Shown: piece after piece, positions 26,237-35,242 of the stretch | Position numbering within the stretch: the first letter of the stretch is position 1 | Layout: every line of letters begins with the position of its first letter | NCBI RefSeq assembly: GCF_036763085.1 | Contig: NZ_JBAIYU010000007.1 | Coordinates: forward strand, 124,001-188,000 | DNA length: 64,000 nucleotides | Reading direction: 5' to 3' | Source: JBAIYU01 sp036763085 | GTDB lineage: Bacteria; Bacillota; Negativicutes; DSM-1736; Dendrosporobacteraceae | Translations under genes and position numbers: made by a program | Notes under the pieces: model-generated | Told to the model about the DNA's origin: nothing | The model's input: only the letters and a program-made list of their open reading frames with translations | Databases searched by the model: none

Positions 26237-27085
26237 TTATATTACTGCTTCTTCTTTAGCACTTTGAGGAGTATCAAGATAGTACCTCAGAGTAATCGCG
26301 CTCACAACAATTAAACCACCAATTATTGCAAATTGCCCAGGCACTTCCCCGAGCACAAGAAATACCCATATTGGATTTAATATTGGTTCAATTGTCGTTA
26401 TCAAGGTTGCCTGAAGTGCATTAATGTGACGAATGGCATAAGAATAAAGCACGTAAGCCAAGCCTAACTGAAAAACCCCTAGGACAATAATTCCGACTAT
26501 ATTAGAAGTGGATAAAGAGATACCAGATAAAAATGGAATGCTGATTATAAAGGTCAATAGGTTACCCAAAAGAATTGAACCGTGGGGTGATCCATTCTTT
26601 TGCATGCGCAGACAAACTATGCACAGAGCAAAACTAACTCCTGATGCAATAGCGAGTAAGTTTCCTGTCATTGCGCCGCCCGATAGTTTGTCAATAAAGA
26701 AGAATATCATACCAGCAACAACTACCCCAATGGTTAACCAATCACGCCTATCGGCTCTTTCGCTGAGCAGCCAACCTCCCAGCAGCGCTACATAGATAGG
26801 TGCTGTATATTGTAATAAAATTGCATTTGCCGCTGTTGTCATCTTTGTTGCTGTAACAAAAAAAAATACCGTACTACAGTAAGCTGCCGCTCCTGCCCAT
26901 TGAACTTTAGAAAAGGTTAATTTCTCATGCCTAAACGCAATTCCAATTACTAAAGCAGCAATTATGCTGCGTATACCTGCGATAGCCATTGGAGACCATT
27001 CTACCCACTTGATAAGCACACCGCCCGAACTCCATAAAACAGCGGCTAATACTAAGCATATGAGAGCCTTTTGTTTATCGCTCAT
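26237..27085 (-). CDS. EamA/DMT-family transporter
   Basis: 282 residues with ten membrane helices in two EamA repeats (about 8-135 and 145-275). Typical pieces are SSGGVLIKWVEWSPMAIAGIRS and, in the second repeat, LQATLITTIEPILNPIWVFLVLGEVP. Family members export amino acids, nucleosides or other metabolites; no substrate can be assigned. ATG at 27085 follows GGAAGGTTAGAG. It lies just downstream of purA but is separated by a hairpin. Confidence 0.88.
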   Translation of the reverse strand: MSDKQKALICLVLAAVLWSSGGVLIKWVEWSPMAIAGIRSIIAALVIGIAFRHEKLTFSKVQWAGAAAYCSTVFFFVTATKMTTAANAILLQYTAPIYVALLGGWLLSERADRRDWLTIGVVVAGMIFFFIDKLSGGAMTGNLLAIASGVSFALCIVCLRMQKNGSPHGSILLGNLLTFIISIPFLSGISLSTSNIVGIIVLGVFQLGLAYVLYSYAIRHINALQATLITTIEPILNPIWVFLVLGEVPGQFAIIGGLIVVSAITLRYYLDTPQSAKEEAVI

Positions 27086-27137
27086 TTCTCTAACCTTCCA
27101 TCTTTTAGCTCAAATTATTTACTTTTAAATAATAGCA

Positions 27138-27163
27138 AACCGCCTGCTATAAAACAGACGGTT
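27138..27163 (-). terminator. Hairpin after purA
   Basis: AACCGCCTG / CAGACGGTT with one mismatched pair and a short U-rich tail on the minus strand, 18 bases past the purA stop. Confidence 0.5.
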
Positions 27164-27180
27164 CATATACCATTTAACTC

Positions 27181-28464
27181 TTAAAACACTTCATGTATAA
27201 TAATCGTTTGATCACGACGCGGACCTACAGAAACAATTCCGATTTGAATACCAGTAACCTCGCTCAAACGCTCAACATATTTGCGAGCATTAACTGGCAG
27301 TTCGTCATATGAGCGAACACCACTGATATCAGTTTCCCAACCTGTTAACTCTTCATAAACAGGTTCAACTTCAGCCAAGACTTTAAGACTTGCTGGAAAC
27401 TCGTTTATAATCTCGCCTTTGTATTTATAACCCACACAAATTTTTAAGGTTTTGAGTTTATCAAGAATATCCAGACGAGTTATCGCCATGTAGTCAATTC
27501 CGCTTACATAACCAGCATAGCGAACAACGCAGGCATCCAGCCAGCCGCAACGACGCGGACGACCGGTAGTAGTACCAAATTCATGGCCTTCTTTGCGAAT
27601 CATTTCGCCAGTTTCGTCCAGCAATTCAGTTGGGAAAGGTCCTTCGCCAACACGTGTAGTATAGGCTTTAACAACACCAATAACCTTGCTGATTTTGCTT
27701 GGGCCAATACCAGCACCGATGCAGGCACCACCAGCAATCGGATGCGAAGAGGTAACATACGGATATGTTCCATGATCTAAATCCAATAACGTAGCTTGAG
27801 CACCTTCAAACAGAACTTTTTGGCCTTCACCGATAGCTTGATAAAGAACGGCGGAGGTATCTCTCACATATGGACGAAGTTTCTCGGCGTAGCCAAGATA
27901 TTCAGCTTTTACTGCTTCGAAATCAAAGCCCTCTTCGTTATATACTGCTTTTAATAGATGGTTCTTAGCTTCTAAATTGCGCTCTAATTTTGCACTAAAC
28001 TCTTCTTCATCCAACAAATCAACAATGCGAATACCACTGCGCGCATTTTTATCCATATAACATGGTCCAATACCGCGTTTAGTAGTACCAATTTTAAAAT
28101 CACCACGATACTCTTCTTCGACTGCATCAAGCAGACGGTGATAAGGCATGATGACATGTGCACGGTTTGAAATTCGCAGATTGGAAGTATCTATACCTTT
28201 TTCCTGCATATTCTCGATTTCTTTAATGAGTACTGCAGGATCAATAACTACACCATTGCCTATAACGCAGGTCTTATCATTATAGAGTATGCCTGAAGGC
28301 AATAAATGCAACTTAAACTCGTTGCCACCAACAATAACGGTATGTCCGGCATTGTTGCCTCCTTGATAACGAACTACGACATCTGCCTTTTCGGCTAAAT
28401 AATCAACTATTTTACCTTTTCCTTCATCGCCCCATTGGGTACCGATAACTACTACTGCTGACAT
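27181..28464 (-). CDS. purA: Adenylosuccinate synthetase
   Basis: 427 residues. It catalyses GTP-dependent condensation of IMP with aspartate, the first committed step to AMP. The N-terminal GTQWGDEGKGKIVDYLA, GNNAGHTV, GTTKRGIGPCY, and C-terminal TTTGRPRRCGWLD and SVGPRRDQTI are all present; length is normal. The ATG at 28464 follows AGGAGAG. Its only convincing promoter lies about 570 bases upstream at 29029-29057, so the mRNA has a long leader containing purB remains. Confidence 0.97.
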   Translation of the reverse strand: MSAVVVIGTQWGDEGKGKIVDYLAEKADVVVRYQGGNNAGHTVIVGGNEFKLHLLPSGILYNDKTCVIGNGVVIDPAVLIKEIENMQEKGIDTSNLRISNRAHVIMPYHRLLDAVEEEYRGDFKIGTTKRGIGPCYMDKNARSGIRIVDLLDEEEFSAKLERNLEAKNHLLKAVYNEEGFDFEAVKAEYLGYAEKLRPYVRDTSAVLYQAIGEGQKVLFEGAQATLLDLDHGTYPYVTSSHPIAGGACIGAGIGPSKISKVIGVVKAYTTRVGEGPFPTELLDETGEMIRKEGHEFGTTTGRPRRCGWLDACVVRYAGYVSGIDYMAITRLDILDKLKTLKICVGYKYKGEIINEFPASLKVLAEVEPVYEELTGWETDISGVRSYDELPVNARKYVERLSEVTGIQIGIVSVGPRRDQTIIIHEVF

Positions 28465-29028
28465 AATATTCCACTCTCCTAGCGGTCGGTATAAAACTTT
28501 TGCCTTATACCAAAAAATTAAAATACTAGAGACTCTTTTAGTATCCTGGCTTTATTAACATTTGTCTGGAGTTCGGCGCATCCATTTAGCTACGCCCGTA
28601 ACCAGCGACATGCACTTTCGTACATACACCTAATGCAAAAGGCCCTCTGACTGAAAACTAATCCCCATTCTCTCGACATTTGCCTTCATGTCATATGGGT
28701 AAACCAGTAGCTTGTCGAAAATATAGTAAATTTGCGCAGGAAGTAATCAGCAATAATTGTACTGTCCGCCAAAACTAACTCCAGCGTTAGCTAAATCAGG
28801 CACAACAATCAAGCGCTGAATTACTTGGGTTGCTAATTTAAAAACCTTGATTTAATGCTAAAATCTATATTTGCAAATTAGCGGCTATGCTGCCAATTAA
28901 ATGGGTTTATTCAGATATCTAATTGCTTAGATTAGCTTTCCCTAAGTCAGAAAAATAACTCAAATAGGCTGTAATTTTTACGCCAACATTTGAGCTTATA
29001 AGGAAATATAACCTTTTTTCCCTTGAAT
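28465..29028 (-). other. purA leader region without an intact gene
   Basis: Besides the purB fragment, the leader holds a GGTATAA/TTATACC hairpin at about 28489-28512 just ahead of the purA ribosome-binding site. No known purine riboswitch core was recognised. The rest shows no clear feature. Confidence 0.45.
28630..28790 (-). pseudogene. purB: Decayed adenylosuccinate lyase (purB) fragment
   Basis: Minus-strand translation from 28790 gives LTLELVLADSTIIADYFLRKFT, which lines up with the adenylosuccinate lyase segment SSxERxxLPDSTIALDYMLxRFT. After a one-base deletion near 28715 the next frame gives KLLVYPYDMKANVERM and GISFQSEGLLH, matching LxVYPENMKRNxxRTxGLIxSQxVLL. The spacing across the break equals the family spacing minus one nucleotide. 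Weaker similarity may extend to about 28900 (GSIA for GSSA). The N-terminal half is missing. A working purB must be elsewhere. Confidence 0.8.
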
Positions 29029-29057
29029 ATCATAGCATTTACCAGGCTTAGTGTCAA
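29029..29057 (-). promoter_or_regulatory. Sigma-A promoter reading toward purA
   Basis: TTGACA (29057-29052), a 17-base spacer and TATGAT (29034-29029). A near-consensus promoter that now precedes only the purB fragment and purA. Confidence 0.8.
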
Positions 29058-29135
29058 TCCATTATTTCGAATGTTAATGGGACTATTGCATGGTAATGTT
29101 CGGACTTTTTAGACGAGTTCTCTATCGTTTTTAGA

Positions 29136-31037
29136 TTATTCGCTATTTCTAAGCAAGCGTGATGAGTTTAAAACTACCAAAATTGCTCCTAAATTGTGAA
29201 CGATTGCGGCAGCTACCGGTCCCAGCAAGCCATATGCAGCAAGCACGATCGCTGCAAAATTTATGAAATTTGCGGCAATGATATTTTGATGGATAGTTTT
29301 TATTGTTCGTCTGCTAAGCTGAATAATAACTTTAAGCTTTTTAAGGTCTCCTGAAAGCAATGCGATACTAGCGGCTTCAAGAGCAACATTAGTACCACCA
29401 CTACCCATTGCTACACCAACATTGGCTGCTGCTAACGCCGGAGCATCATTTACTCCATCTCCAACCATAAGCACCTTATTGCCCTGTTCTTGATAGCTCT
29501 TGACGAACTGAACTTTGTCACCCGGCAATAAATCGCCGTGAACCTCTGAAATATTGAGTTTTTCTCCCACCGCTTTACCAACTATAGCAGCATCTCCTGT
29601 TATTAATGCGACTGTTTTTATGCCAGCTTGTTTTAAGGATTCAATTGCTTCGGCAGCTCCACTTCGGAGAGGATCTACAATTGTGATTATCGCAGCGAGA
29701 TCACTTTCTGTGGCGAGATATACTACTGTTTCACCTTGTAGCTGTCTTTCTAGGCTATATTGAATTTGCTCGTCTAGAAGCATAATACCATTATTATCTA
29801 AGAGAGATTTGTTGCCTAATAAATAGTTTATGTAGCCAACTTTGGCAGTGACCCCTAGCCCAACTAGCTGCTGCCACTCTTCAGGCTCACTTGAAACGAC
29901 TTTCTCACTAACAGCTGCATCGATTATTGCTTTAGCTAAATGATGCTCAGATCTTTTTTCGATACCAGCGGCGATCGATAAAACATCAGGCCTTTTCCAA
30001 TCACCATAGCAAGCAATATCAGCCAACTTAGGCTGTCCTACCGTTACCGTCCCGGTTTTATCAAAAAGAATAGTATCAATATCTCCAATTTGCTCTAAGA
30101 CTTCTCCGCCTTTGACTAATACGCCTCGCCGTGCTGCCATACCAATTGCTGCCGCAACGGCTGTTGGCGTGCTTAGAAGCATAGCACAAGGACAGAAAAC
30201 GATTAATATCGTAACCGCCCGTACAATATCCCCTGTAACAGCATATACAAGAACGGCAATTCCTAAACTGAGTGGTACAAACCAATCTGCCCATTTATCG
30301 ATAATACGAGCAATCGGCGCTTTGCTTTGCTGAGCTTGTTCAACCATTTGAATAATATGCCCAAGTGCAGTATCTTTACCTACCCTGACAGCAGTTATTT
30401 CAATGGAGCCTCTTTCAATAATCGTGCCGCCAAAGACTAGTTCACCAACAGTCTTCTCTACAGGTATTGACTCACCAGTTATAGCAGACTGATCTACTAC
30501 AGCAAACCCTCTGGTTATATTTCCATCCACAGGTATTTTTTCACCAGGCTTCACCAACAGATAGTCGCCCTGACGTACAGCTTCTGCGGGTATCTCCTTT
30601 TCTTCACCACTAGAAATTATTCTTGCCTTTAACGGAGCTAGTTCAGCCAGCTTTTGTAATGCATCATTAGACTTCTCAAGCGTTTTATGCTCTAACATTT
30701 CCCCAATTGTCATAATTATTGCCACTTCTGCGGCTGCAAAATATTCACCAATAGCAATGGATGCAATTATCGCAATACTGACTAACAGACCAACTTTTGT
30801 ATCACCTTGTTTGACTATTGCCATTATCGCTTCTCTTACAATCGGAAAACCGCATAACAGAGCCGCAATTAGAGCAGTATCTATGCCAAATATTGCAGGC
30901 ATTATTTCGAACCAATACAAACTAACTAGACAGGTCGACAGTCCAACAACTATATATTCATATCCATGTCCGTGATCATGGTGATGGCCATGACTCTTAG
31001 ACTCAGTTAATTTGCTTTCAACCACTTTTAGCGACAT
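29136..31037 (-). CDS. P1B-type heavy-metal ATPase (Zn/Cd/Co type)
   Basis: 633 residues. It exports divalent soft-metal ions at the cost of ATP. It shows the transmembrane CPC motif (IVFCPCAMLLSTPTAV), the phosphorylation motif DKTGTVTVG, TGES and GDGVNDAPALAAANVG. The usual N-terminal HMA domain is absent; instead a His-rich tail HGHHHDHGHGYE precedes the first helix. The HP motif of the nucleotide domain reads SEHHLAKAI, i.e. proline replaced by histidine. The ArsR regulator lies directly upstream in the same transcript. The CPC plus regulator type favours Zn2+/Cd2+ over copper. Confidence 0.93.
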   Translation of the reverse strand: MSLKVVESKLTESKSHGHHHDHGHGYEYIVVGLSTCLVSLYWFEIMPAIFGIDTALIAALLCGFPIVREAIMAIVKQGDTKVGLLVSIAIIASIAIGEYFAAAEVAIIMTIGEMLEHKTLEKSNDALQKLAELAPLKARIISSGEEKEIPAEAVRQGDYLLVKPGEKIPVDGNITRGFAVVDQSAITGESIPVEKTVGELVFGGTIIERGSIEITAVRVGKDTALGHIIQMVEQAQQSKAPIARIIDKWADWFVPLSLGIAVLVYAVTGDIVRAVTILIVFCPCAMLLSTPTAVAAAIGMAARRGVLVKGGEVLEQIGDIDTILFDKTGTVTVGQPKLADIACYGDWKRPDVLSIAAGIEKRSEHHLAKAIIDAAVSEKVVSSEPEEWQQLVGLGVTAKVGYINYLLGNKSLLDNNGIMLLDEQIQYSLERQLQGETVVYLATESDLAAIITIVDPLRSGAAEAIESLKQAGIKTVALITGDAAIVGKAVGEKLNISEVHGDLLPGDKVQFVKSYQEQGNKVLMVGDGVNDAPALAAANVGVAMGSGGTNVALEAASIALLSGDLKKLKVIIQLSRRTIKTIHQNIIAANFINFAAIVLAAYGLLGPVAAAIVHNLGAILVVLNSSRLLRNSE

Positions 31038-31049
31038 TTTCCCTTCACC

Positions 31050-31412
31050 TCATTCCTGAACATGTTCTAGACATTGATTAAATAGCTGCATAATATGCCC
31101 ATCATTTAGCGAGTAATAAACATGCTGTGCTTCTTTACGCGTCTTAACAAGGCGCATATTTCTCAATTGCCTAAGCTGATGTGATACCGCTGATGATGTC
31201 ATACCTAGAATTGTCGCGATATGGTGTACGCATAATTCACCGCCCTCGGCTAATACATGAACAATCTTCACCCGCGTAGGTTCACTTAAGACCTGAAAGG
31301 TCTCCGCAATATCAAGGAATACTTCCTCATCAAGCATATTTTCCTTTATTGAAGCTAAGCATGTTTCGTCGACACAGCGTCTCTCACCACAGTTATATTG
31401 TAAGTTTTTCAT
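31050..31412 (-). CDS. ArsR/SmtB-family metal-responsive repressor
   Basis: 120 residues with the winged helix SSAVSHQLRQLRNMRLVKTRK. The C-terminal helix carries Asp104, His106, His117 and Glu120, spaced exactly as in the zinc site of SmtB/CzrA. The protein also has N-terminal Cys8, Cys13 and Cys18 and Cys61 in ELCVHHIA, resembling the cysteine site of CadC. It should repress its own gene and the ATPase and release DNA when metal binds. The ATG follows GGAGGGGG, and a 32-bp dyad sits directly upstream. Confidence 0.93.
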   Translation of the reverse strand: MKNLQYNCGERRCVDETCLASIKENMLDEEVFLDIAETFQVLSEPTRVKIVHVLAEGGELCVHHIATILGMTSSAVSHQLRQLRNMRLVKTRKEAQHVYYSLNDGHIMQLFNQCLEHVQE

Positions 31413-31426
31413 AACAAACCCCCTCC

Positions 31427-31458
31427 TTGCTTATGTGAATATATATTCATATAAGCAA
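31427..31458. promoter_or_regulatory. ArsR/SmtB-type operator
   Basis: A 32-bp inverted repeat with one mismatch: TTGCTTAT-g-TGAATATATATTCA-t-ATAAGCAA. Its core TGAA-N6-TTCA is the family operator. It covers the predicted transcription start of the arsR-ATPase operon and overlaps the ribosome-binding site. Confidence 0.82.
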
Positions 31459-31462
31459 CTTC

Positions 31463-31491
31463 ATTCTACTCAACATTTATACCTTTGTAAA
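31463..31491 (-). promoter_or_regulatory. Sigma-A promoter of the arsR-ATPase operon
   Basis: TTTACA (31491-31486), 17 bases, TAGAAT (31468-31463). The dyad operator lies immediately downstream. Confidence 0.7.
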
Positions 31492-31616
31492 CACTTTGTT
31501 AATATTTTTTGCATAATACCCCTTAATAAAAAAATAACACTGTTCTTTTTAATAAATTTGGATATAATTGATTTCTGTAATCATTTTTTCTTGAGAGAGG
31601 AAGTATCGAACAACAT

Positions 31617-33467
31617 ATGATGCGCACGATTAGGCGCTTACTCATTGGAAAGCCACTTCATAACAATGAGCTTGCGCACGAAAAACTGCCTAAATGGAAA
31701 GCTCTGTCGATTTTCTCATCTGATGCTCTATCGTCAGTAGCCTATGGTCCAGAGCAAATTATCTTAACTTTAGTTGCCGTTCCTGGTCTGATAGCCTACA
31801 GTTATATGGCTCCGATTTCACTTTCAATTCTTGTCCTCCTAGCAATTGTCGCTTTATCTTACGTCCAAGTTGCCAAGGCTAATCCTGGTGGAGGTGGTGC
31901 CTACGCCGTTGCTAAAAAGAATTTGGGCGAAATGCCTGCTCTAATTGCTGCAGGTTCGGTATTTGCCGACTATGTGCTTACAGCTGCCGTTAGCGTAACC
32001 GCCGGTACAGCGGCTATTACATCTGCATTTCCATTCATAGCAGGTCATGACGTGGCTATCGACCTTTTTGTTTTATTCGCGATTTTAATGCTAATTAATT
32101 TAAGAGGTGTTCGCGAATCATCAAATGCTTTTGTCTTTCCTACCTATGCCTTTTTATTTGGGATATTGTGCTTGGTAGCGGTCGGCGCTTATAAAGCATT
32201 TACTGAATCTACATATTTAGTTCACCCAGATGCTTTTTCAACCCAGCCGCTAAATTGGGCCGCTTTCTTTGTAATACTGCGCGCTTTTGCTAATGGCTGC
32301 AGTTCTATGACTGGGGTTGAAGCGATTGCTGACAGTGTTCCAATGTTTAGGAAACCCGAGTCCCATAATGCAACAATAACCACCTATTGGATGGCTGGAA
32401 TTTTAGGTACTATGTTTACTGGGATCTCATTCTTAATGCTCCACTATCATATAATACCCATTCCTGATGTAACCGCATTATCACAGATAGCCGAGCAAGT
32501 TTTCGGTCGTGGCTGGTTTTATTACTACATCCAGCTAAGTACAATGCTTGTTTTATATTTAGCAGCTAACACCGCATACAATGGTCTACCAATCCTGCTC
32601 TCAATTGTAGCAAAGGATGGCTATATGCCTCGCTATCTTGCAACACGCGGAGAACGATTAACCTACTCAAACGGGATTCTTCTGCTGACAATTGCGGCTG
32701 CAACCCTTATTGTTGTTTTTGGCGGCAATATAGATCATCTTATTTCACTTTATGCAATCGGTGTTTTTGTTTCTTTTACTATTGCTCAAACAAGCATGAT
32801 TGTCCATTGGCGCCGCGAACGCGGACAAGGCTGGCAACTTAGGGCCTGGCTGAACGGCCTTGGGGCTTTTACGACTGGTCTTGTTGTTATAATAATAACA
32901 GTGACTAAGTTTGCCCACGGTGCTTGGCTGATACTGGTTTTCGTTCCATCGATAATATTTGTCTTCAAAAAAATCCGCGGACATTATGACTCCATTGCCA
33001 AACAGCTAAGTATGCCACCAGAATTCGTCGCCCAAGCCAAACCTAAAGCTGGAACTGAAAGTAAACATATTGTTGTAGTCCCCGTCTCGACCCCCACGAG
33101 AGTTGTTTTTGAAACATTAAAGTATGCCAAGGCAATTGGCGATAACGTCTTAGCTGTCCATGTTGCCAGCGAAGAAGACTCTGAGGAAAAGATAAAAGCT
33201 AAGTGGAATCAGTGGGACTTGGGCCTTGAACTAGTTGTGCTGCACTCACCCTATCGTCTATTAATGAATCCGCTTATCGACTATATCGAGCACCTTCATG
33301 ATGCAAAAGGCCCAGATGACTACATTACAGTAGTTATTCCTGAATTCGAAACTAAAAGATGGTGGCATCGTCTTCTTCATAACCAAACAGGCTGGATACT
33401 AAGAACAGCTTTGATTCTGCGCGAAAACGTAATTGTTACTACTGTTCCGTATCAGCTGAAAGAATAG
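31617..33467 (+). CDS. kimA: KimA-type potassium importer (APC superfamily)
   Basis: 616 residues with about 12 membrane helices and a soluble C-terminal domain (about 460-616). The N-terminal stretch LIGKPLHNNELAHEKLPKWKAL, then FSSDALSSVAYGPEQI and NPGGGGAYAVAKKNLGE, match the KimA/YdaO family of high-affinity K+ importers rather than amino acid permeases. Family members are inhibited by c-di-AMP. No ydaO riboswitch is seen: only about 50 bases separate a TATAAT at 31563-31568 from the start. Two ATG codons (31617 and 31620) are possible; AGAGAGGAAG lies about 14 bases upstream. Confidence 0.85.
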   Translation: MMRTIRRLLIGKPLHNNELAHEKLPKWKALSIFSSDALSSVAYGPEQIILTLVAVPGLIAYSYMAPISLSILVLLAIVALSYVQVAKANPGGGGAYAVAKKNLGEMPALIAAGSVFADYVLTAAVSVTAGTAAITSAFPFIAGHDVAIDLFVLFAILMLINLRGVRESSNAFVFPTYAFLFGILCLVAVGAYKAFTESTYLVHPDAFSTQPLNWAAFFVILRAFANGCSSMTGVEAIADSVPMFRKPESHNATITTYWMAGILGTMFTGISFLMLHYHIIPIPDVTALSQIAEQVFGRGWFYYYIQLSTMLVLYLAANTAYNGLPILLSIVAKDGYMPRYLATRGERLTYSNGILLLTIAAATLIVVFGGNIDHLISLYAIGVFVSFTIAQTSMIVHWRRERGQGWQLRAWLNGLGAFTTGLVVIIITVTKFAHGAWLILVFVPSIIFVFKKIRGHYDSIAKQLSMPPEFVAQAKPKAGTESKHIVVVPVSTPTRVVFETLKYAKAIGDNVLAVHVASEEDSEEKIKAKWNQWDLGLELVVLHSPYRLLMNPLIDYIEHLHDAKGPDDYITVVIPEFETKRWWHRLLHNQTGWILRTALILRENVIVTTVPYQLKE

Positions 33468-33469
33468 TA

Positions 33470-33520
33470 ATAAAAGGGCTAAGCAGAGTACGTTTGCGTG
33501 CTTCTGCTTAGCCCTTTATT
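33470..33520. terminator. Bidirectional terminator after kimA
   Basis: A long stem, TAAAAGGGCTAAGCAGA with TCTGCTTAGCCCTTTA, starts just past the stop at 33467 and has A/T tracts on both sides. Confidence 0.88.
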
Positions 33521-33554
33521 CAACTTAATATATTATTTTTAGATTTCAGTCTAA

Positions 33555-33731
33555 TTATTTGCCCTCACGTATTTTGCTCTTGAAAAACAGCTCATATTTT
33601 AATAACATTTCATCTAACTCTTGACTGGCTGCGACAACCGTTGGATCGGTAAATGATTTGCGCTCTGCCGCTTTATATAATTTAGCACGCAGCTCTTGAA
33701 TTTGAAGTTCTATTTCCCTGATTTTATTCAT
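33555..33731 (-). CDS. Spo0E-family aspartyl-phosphate phosphatase
   Basis: 58 residues forming two helices, with the family signature SQELDEMLLKYELF (about 36-49). Spo0E-like proteins dephosphorylate Spo0A~P and delay sporulation, so the gene is a marker of an endospore former. The ATG at 33731 follows GAGGTG by about seven bases; six extra upstream codons in the longer frame would include that site. Single gene. Confidence 0.85.
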   Translation of the reverse strand: MNKIREIELQIQELRAKLYKAAERKSFTDPTVVAASQELDEMLLKYELFFKSKIREGK

Positions 33732-33834
33732 ATATAGCACCTCAAGCACTTTTGCTCTTTATTATGCCCTTTACAACTGGTAAAAAATCGCCTGAGATTC
33801 TTCCTAGACTGTTCAATTGGCAATATGATAATTC

Positions 33835-34311
33835 TTAAAGCTCTATAGCATTGATTACCCATGGTATTTGCGATCTGATAAATTTGCCATCCGATTTTTC
33901 GGCTAAAAAAATTAGCTGGTATTTATTTTTATCGCTTATTACTCTAGATATTTCATCTCTAGTTAAATAGAAGTTGAACGACTCAGTTATTAGTGTGTCT
34001 GACGGAATAGCTATTTCGCTAATTGACTCTAACTGCCTAAAGGCATCACTAACACTAAACAGTTTTTTTTGAACTTCTAGATTAGCAAAATTCATTATAA
34101 CACTCAGGTTTTTCAAAACTAAAGGTTCACTTATGTTACTACTAATCTCAGCCTTGAATGAGAATAAGCCAATTTCGGCTTCTTTGATACTTCGAGCTTC
34201 TGCAAAGTCTATTTCCGATCTTTTCGAGTACATCTTAAGCGTAGTTTGATAAAAATGGACCTCTATCTCTTTACTGAGATTTAGCTTACACAAAAGTTTC
34301 CTAAAAACCAT
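33835..34311 (-). CDS. Protein of unknown function (158 aa)
   Basis: Not recognised. The product is soluble, alternating predicted strands and helices, with a charged N-terminus (MVFRKLLCKLNLSKEIEV) and the stretches AEISSNISEPLVLKNLSVIM and FYLTRDEISRVISDKNKYQL. The ATG follows GGGGGAG with five bases between, a strong start signal. No partner gene is close: it lies between the Spo0E-like gene and the coat operon on the same strand. Confidence 0.6.
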   Translation of the reverse strand: MVFRKLLCKLNLSKEIEVHFYQTTLKMYSKRSEIDFAEARSIKEAEIGLFSFKAEISSNISEPLVLKNLSVIMNFANLEVQKKLFSVSDAFRQLESISEIAIPSDTLITESFNFYLTRDEISRVISDKNKYQLIFLAEKSDGKFIRSQIPWVINAIEL

Positions 34312-34386
34312 TTAAACTCCCCCATATCTACCGACACAACTTCCCTAGCATAAATGTTTAACGTCCTTTTTGTAAATAGTTATATT

Positions 34387-34428
34387 AAATGACCTGGTTT
34401 AGCACCTAAGCGCTAAACCAGGTCATTT
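34387..34428. terminator. Terminator after the manganese catalase gene
   Basis: Perfect 17-bp stem AAATGACCTGGTTTAGC / GCTAAACCAGGTCATTT with an eight-base loop, 11 bases past the stop at 34440. Confidence 0.82.
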
Positions 34429-34439
34429 ATCTTTTTATG

Positions 34440-35126
34440 CTAATGCTTCATTACACCAGTATCAGGATTCTGGAAAGCTGGAGGCTGAGGATTTTTTATG
34501 TCAAAGTATTTCCCTGGAGTAGATAAGTCAAAGTAAAGTCTAGCGTTCTCATCTATTCCCCAGTCTTGAGTCGATCCAGTTCCTTGAATCTGGTTAAAAG
34601 CCTGACGGAAAAGTGTATTATGGGCTTCTTCGCGATTTAATAGGAAGTCAATAGTCTCCCTGACAAACTTATCATTGATTTGTCTGTGAAGTAATTCATA
34701 AACTACTTTTGCCCTCTGTTCTGCAGCTATGTTGGAAAGCAAATCGGCAGCTAAATCACCGGTAACATTAACATAAGCAGCTGTCCACAAATAACCAGAA
34801 GCATTTGTTAATGCTGGATTTAAACCTGTTAGTACATGACTTTCTATATGGCCTGCTTGTACGGCTTGTGTATCAGGATCATGACCATTAAGGAGATTAA
34901 TGGTTGTCGCGACCATTTCCATATGGCTCAATTCTTCTGATGCTATATCCATAAACAAATCTTTAATCGCAGGGTCTTTTATCCGAAAACTTTGCGCCAT
35001 ATACTGGATAGCCGCCTTCATTTCGCCTTGCGGACCGCCGAGCTGCTCGGTTAGCATTGCGGCATATGTCGGGTTTGGCCTTTCCACTCTTACAGGGCTG
35101 AGCAACTGCTTTTCGTGTTTAAACAT
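34440..35126 (-). CDS. Manganese catalase / CotJC-type coat enzyme
   Basis: 228 residues of ferritin-like fold. Dimanganese ligands fall in GEMKAAIQYM, ASEELSHMEM, AAEQRAKVVYELL and NREEAHNTLF. It decomposes H2O2 and in spore formers is commonly a coat component (CotJC type). The ATG at 35126 follows AGGTGG; GTG codons at 35138 and 35135 lie within that site. It is the last gene of a three-gene run with two coat-like proteins, which supports a spore location. Confidence 0.9.
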   Translation of the reverse strand: MFKHEKQLLSPVRVERPNPTYAAMLTEQLGGPQGEMKAAIQYMAQSFRIKDPAIKDLFMDIASEELSHMEMVATTINLLNGHDPDTQAVQAGHIESHVLTGLNPALTNASGYLWTAAYVNVTGDLAADLLSNIAAEQRAKVVYELLHRQINDKFVRETIDFLLNREEAHNTLFRQAFNQIQGTGSTQDWGIDENARLYFDLSTPGKYFDIKNPQPPAFQNPDTGVMKH

Positions 35127-35242
35127 TATATACACCACCTAATAGTTTAGTTCATATTTTATTATTTCTAAGAAATTAAGCTTTATTTTATATTCCTATT
35201 TTCTATAACTAAGGCCGCCCTTCTGGACGGCCAATATATGTG

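Noticed and set aside
28713..28719. TGTCGAA, a possible Spo0A box
   Set aside because: A single 7-base match expected several times by chance in 64 kb, and it lies inside the purB fragment.
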